From NCBI GenBank assembly GCA_016718275.1, contig JADKEA010000013.1, forward strand, positions 1-64,000: a stretch of DNA of 64,000 bases, written 5' to 3'. This DNA is from Candidatus Villigracilis affinis (GTDB lineage Bacteria > Chloroflexota > Anaerolineae > Anaerolineales > Villigracilaceae). Positions 60,785 through 64,000 of this stretch are shown in pieces. The notes below the pieces were generated by a model. That model saw only the letters and a program-made list of their open reading frames with translations. It was not told where the DNA came from and searched no databases. Position 1 is the stretch's first letter, and the number at the start of each line of letters is the position of its first letter. The position numbers were made by a program, and so were the translations under genes.

Positions 60785-63700
60785 ATGACATTACACACGT
60801 ATCTCCCTCAAGACCGCCTGCGCGCCTTATCGCGCGGAGGATCATTGCCCGACCGCACGAGCGGAGCTGCGCTATTTGCCGATATCTCTGGCTTCACGTC
60901 CTTGACCGAAGGCTTGCGTGAATCGCTTGGTTCGCGACACGGCGCTGAAGAACTGACGAAACATCTCGGCACGGTGTATACCGCGTTGATCGCTGAAGTT
61001 GAAAAACAGGGTGGCAGTGTAATCAACTTTGCTGGCGACGCGATCACCTGCTGGTTCGACGATTCAAATGGACCCGCTACGCCACGCGCTGCAACTTGCG
61101 CTTTTGCGTTACAAACTGCGATGGGCGTGTTCAGTTCGATCGCATTACCCAATGGCTCGACAACGGCATTGACTTTGAAGGTCGCGCTTGCAACAGGTGC
61201 GGCGCGCCGTTTCGTGGTGGGCGATCCGACGATCCACTATCTGGACGCATTGGCGGGGGCGACGGTGATGCGGACGGCAGTCGGGGAACATCTTGCCAAC
61301 AAAGGTGATGTGCTGGTGGATGAAGCGACAGTGCAAGCGTTGGGAAATGCAGTGGTTGTCAAAGAATGGCGAAGTGACGAGAATGGGGAGAGGTTTGCCT
61401 TGGTGGAGAAGTTATCAGTAACCAGCGATCGGTTATCAGTGCGTGATGAAACTGTAGACGAATCACTGATAACTTCTGAACAACTTAGACCGTGGATTCA
61501 TTCAAGTGTGTATGACCGCGAGACAACAGGACAAGCATCGTTCCTGACCGAGTTCCGTCCGTGTGTGGCGTTGTTTGTGCGGTTCACGGGCATCGACTAT
61601 GATTCGGATTCAGCCGAGAGCGAGTTGGATGCGTTTATTCGCGAAGTGCAGAGAATCGCTTCGCGCTATGACGGCACGTTGATGGGCATTTCGATCGGGG
61701 ACAAGGGCAGTTATGTGTATGTCGACTTTGGAGCGTTGAGCGCGCACGAGGATGATCCTCGTCGCGCGGTGAAGGCGGCATTGGAGTTGCGGGAGAAAAC
61801 CAAGTTGCAGTTGCAGATGGGCATCACACAGGGACTGATGCGTGTGGGCACGTATGGCGGTGTGACGCGCAAGACGTTCGGCACGTTGGGCGATGAAGTC
61901 AATCTCGCGGCGCGCTTGATGAGCAATGCTGCACCTGGTGAGGTATTGTTGAGTGGTCACGCGTATAAAGCAGTTGAAAATTATTTTTCGTCAGAACCCC
62001 GTTCGCCATTAGCAATGAAAGGCAAAGCGGAGCCGTTACCTGTGTTCGCAGTGACGGGGGAACGCCAGCAACGTGCCATTCGATTACAAGAACCAACCTA
62101 CGCCCTGCCGATGGTGGGAAGAACGCAAGAGCTGCGAGTCATCAATGACAAATTAGAGTTGGCGGAAAAAGGTCAAGGGCAGATAATAGGTATCGTGGCA
62201 GAGGCAGGCATGGGCAAGTCCCGACTCGTGGCGGAGGTGATTCGACTCGCCCGTCGCAAAGGCTTCGCTGGTTATGGCGGAGCCTGTCAATCGGATGCGG
62301 TCAATACGCCGTATCAAACATGGAAATCCATCTGGCAGGCGTTCTTCGATGTGGACCCGTCTGCGCCGTTGAAAAAACAAATGCGTAATCTCGAAGGCGA
62401 GATCGAAGACCGCGCGCCTGAACGTGTGCAAGCCATGCCGCTGTTAAACGTCGTGCTGGGTTTGGAAATCCCTGATAATGATTTCACCAAAACACTTGAA
62501 CCGCAGTATCGTAAGAGCGCGTTGCGGGCATTGCTCGAAGATTGTTTGCGCGCGGCGGCGGAAAGATGAGCCGCTGTTGATCGTCATCGAAGATATGCAC
62601 TGGATCGATGCGCTTTCGCATGACCTGCTCGAAGAATTGGCGCGCGCGTTGACTGACAGCCGCGTGTGTTTCGTGCTGGCGTATCGTCCGCCGCAATTGG
62701 CGCGGTTGGAAGCGCCGCGGCTCGAAGCCATGCCGAACTTCACCAAAATTGAACTGCATGAATTGAATCAAGCCGAAGCGGAGAGTGCCATCCGCGCGAA
62801 ACTGGCGCAGTTGTATCCTGCGCGCGGCGGCGCACTGCCGAGCGGCTTGGTGGATAAACTGATGGCGCGCTCGCAGGGCAATCCGTTCTATCTGGAAGAA
62901 CTGCTCAACTACGTGCGTGACCGTGGACTCGATCCCGCCGACCTGAACAAAATTGAACTGCCCGACAGTTTGCACACGCTCATCCTCAGCCGCATTGACC
63001 AGTTGAGCGAGCGCGAGAAGACCACCCTGCGCGTGGCGAGCATCGTCGGGCGTTTGTTCCGCGTCGAGTGGCTGACGGGGTACTATCCCGAATTGGGCGG
63101 AATGAATCGCGTGCAATCTGATCTGGAGCAATTGGCGGGGCTGGACATCACGCCTCTGGACACGCCCGAGCCTGAGTTGGCGTATCTGTTCAAGCACATC
63201 GTCACGCATGAAGTGACTTACGAGAGTCTGCCGTTTGCCACGCGCGCCAAATTGCATGAACAGTTGGCGGCGTATCTGGAAAGACAGATCGCGGCGGGGG
63301 CGTTGACCGAAGCATCCCTGCTGGACATGCTGGTGTATCACTATGAGCGCAGTGACAACCCTGCCAAACAGCGTGCCTATTTGAAGAAGGCGGGGCAAGC
63401 CGCATTGGATGTAAGCGCCTTAAACTCCGCGCGGGATTATTTTTCCCGCTTGCTGGAACTGACCCCCGAGGACGACCCTGAACGTTCCGCACTGGCGTTG
63501 AAACTAGCGGATTCGATTATGGACGACTTTCCCGCCGCGCGCGCCGCGATCGATCAGGCACAAGCCGCCGCGAAAACTGATGCCGACCGCGCCTCCGCGC
63601 AGGTATATTTGGGCGAGCTTGTTATGGGATTGGGCAATTATGCCGAAGGTCAGGCGATTATCGCCGAAGCCGTGCACATGGCGCGCGCCAGCGACGACTC

Positions 63701-64000
63701 ACGAACATTATGTCTCGCGTTGTATGCGCTCGGCGATGTGAACTGGTATTTGGGCGAACTGGAAGATGCCAAAGTAGCGCTCGATGAAAGCCTGAGTCTG
63801 GCACGTGCGTTAGGAGACTTGGATGCTGAGTTAAGCGCGCTCAATCGGATGGGGCTTGTGGCGTTATCTCAAAGTGATCTAGCCGAAGCAGAACGGCTCT
63901 TGCGCGAAGTCCACACGCGGGCTGTGGCGGCGGGCTACCGCTTGCTGATACTGAGAGCGCTCAACAACTTGGGCTGGACTGCGGGTGAGCGCAAGGATTA
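60785..64000 (+). pseudogene. Soluble-adenylyl-cyclase-like protein, frameshifted and running off the window
   Basis: The first frame (to 62569) has a class III cyclase domain (GAALFADISGFTSLT with the metal Asp, INFAGDAITCWF). A second, degenerate cyclase domain follows (CVALFVRFTGIDY, TLGDEVNLAARLM), then the start of an AAA ATPase (VGRTQELRVI, EAGMGKSRL). A TGA then stops it. One base over, the sequence carries on smoothly (DEPLLIVIEDMHWIDALS, then TPR-like helices) to the window end. Removing one G at 62560-62561 restores it. Two cyclase halves plus AAA plus repeats is the layout of ADCY10-type cyclases. Residues ~208-231 come from an inserted repeat. Confidence 0.75.
61408..61476. repeat. 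GTTATCAGT palindrome read in frame inside the cyclase gene
   Basis: GAAGTTATCAGT (61408-61419) and its exact reverse complement (61465-61476), with further GGTTATCAGTG words inside. In frame it encodes a Ser/Thr/Asp-rich linker (LSVTSDRLSV...) between the two cyclase domains. Confidence 0.65.

Noticed and set aside
1..64000. CRISPR array
   Set aside because: No regularly spaced direct repeats or cas genes were seen; the repeats present are isolated palindromes.

Overview
The window looks like chromosomal DNA of a Chloroflexota bacterium, most likely class Anaerolineae. This is inferred from protein style (Agl23-type GT39 protein, Nbr1-like FW-domain protein, soluble-adenylyl-cyclase-like regulator, NACHT debris) and from short palindromic repeats between genes; no database search was possible. 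It is a mid-GC genome with genes on both strands in short operons, many strong intrinsic terminators and recurrent TATAAT-type -10 boxes. One tRNA (Leu-TAG) is present. There is no rRNA, CRISPR array or recognisable prophage.

Layout. 1-0.8 kb: debris of a NACHT/STAND gene with an antitoxin-like head. 0.86-9.3 kb: core metabolism, with type 2 IPP isomerase, acyl carrier protein, succinyl-CoA synthetase (sucC-sucD), a 1175-aa GT39/Agl23 membrane protein ending in NHL repeats, and rlmN. 9.5-15.5 kb: FW-domain protein, HAD phosphatase, DUF1028 protein, the tig-clpP pair, tRNA-Leu, a conserved small protein and a SET-domain protein. 15.7-25.6 kb: FabH-like synthase, radical SAM protein of the UDG-linked type, APC permease, membrane diguanylate cyclase, glycerol kinase plus a three-part flavoprotein, and an M23/SH3 protein. 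25.8-34.2 kb: frameshifted ferredoxin, GT4 glycosyltransferase with an (alpha/alpha)6 glycosidase-like partner, tiny lysine-rich protein, SGNH-like secreted protein, broken zinc-ribbon protein, lone tyrosine recombinase and class IV aminotransferase.

34.3-49 kb: an unfamiliar 808-aa protein with an HxxxDG motif overlaps a membrane Ser/Thr kinase. Then come an intradiol-dioxygenase-like lipoprotein, a MATE exporter coupled to a membrane TIR-domain receptor, and a heterodimeric ABC exporter. In front of the ABC genes lies what looks like a complete ribosome-controlled transcription attenuator: promoter, 25-codon leader peptide, three mutually exclusive RNA pairings and a terminator. This is the most interesting signal in the window. 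DUF3592 and two GNAT genes follow.

49-64 kb: membrane protein, alcohol dehydrogenase, SpoU methyltransferase, a peptide ABC importer in which the second permease is fused to the first ATPase, an S9 peptidase, a creatininase-family protein with a degenerate N-terminal copy, and a soluble-adenylyl-cyclase-like gene that is frameshifted and runs off the window.

Two themes recur. Short dispersed palindromes are found between genes and, in two cases, inside reading frames. Three genes are broken by one apparently extra base, which may be real decay or assembly error.
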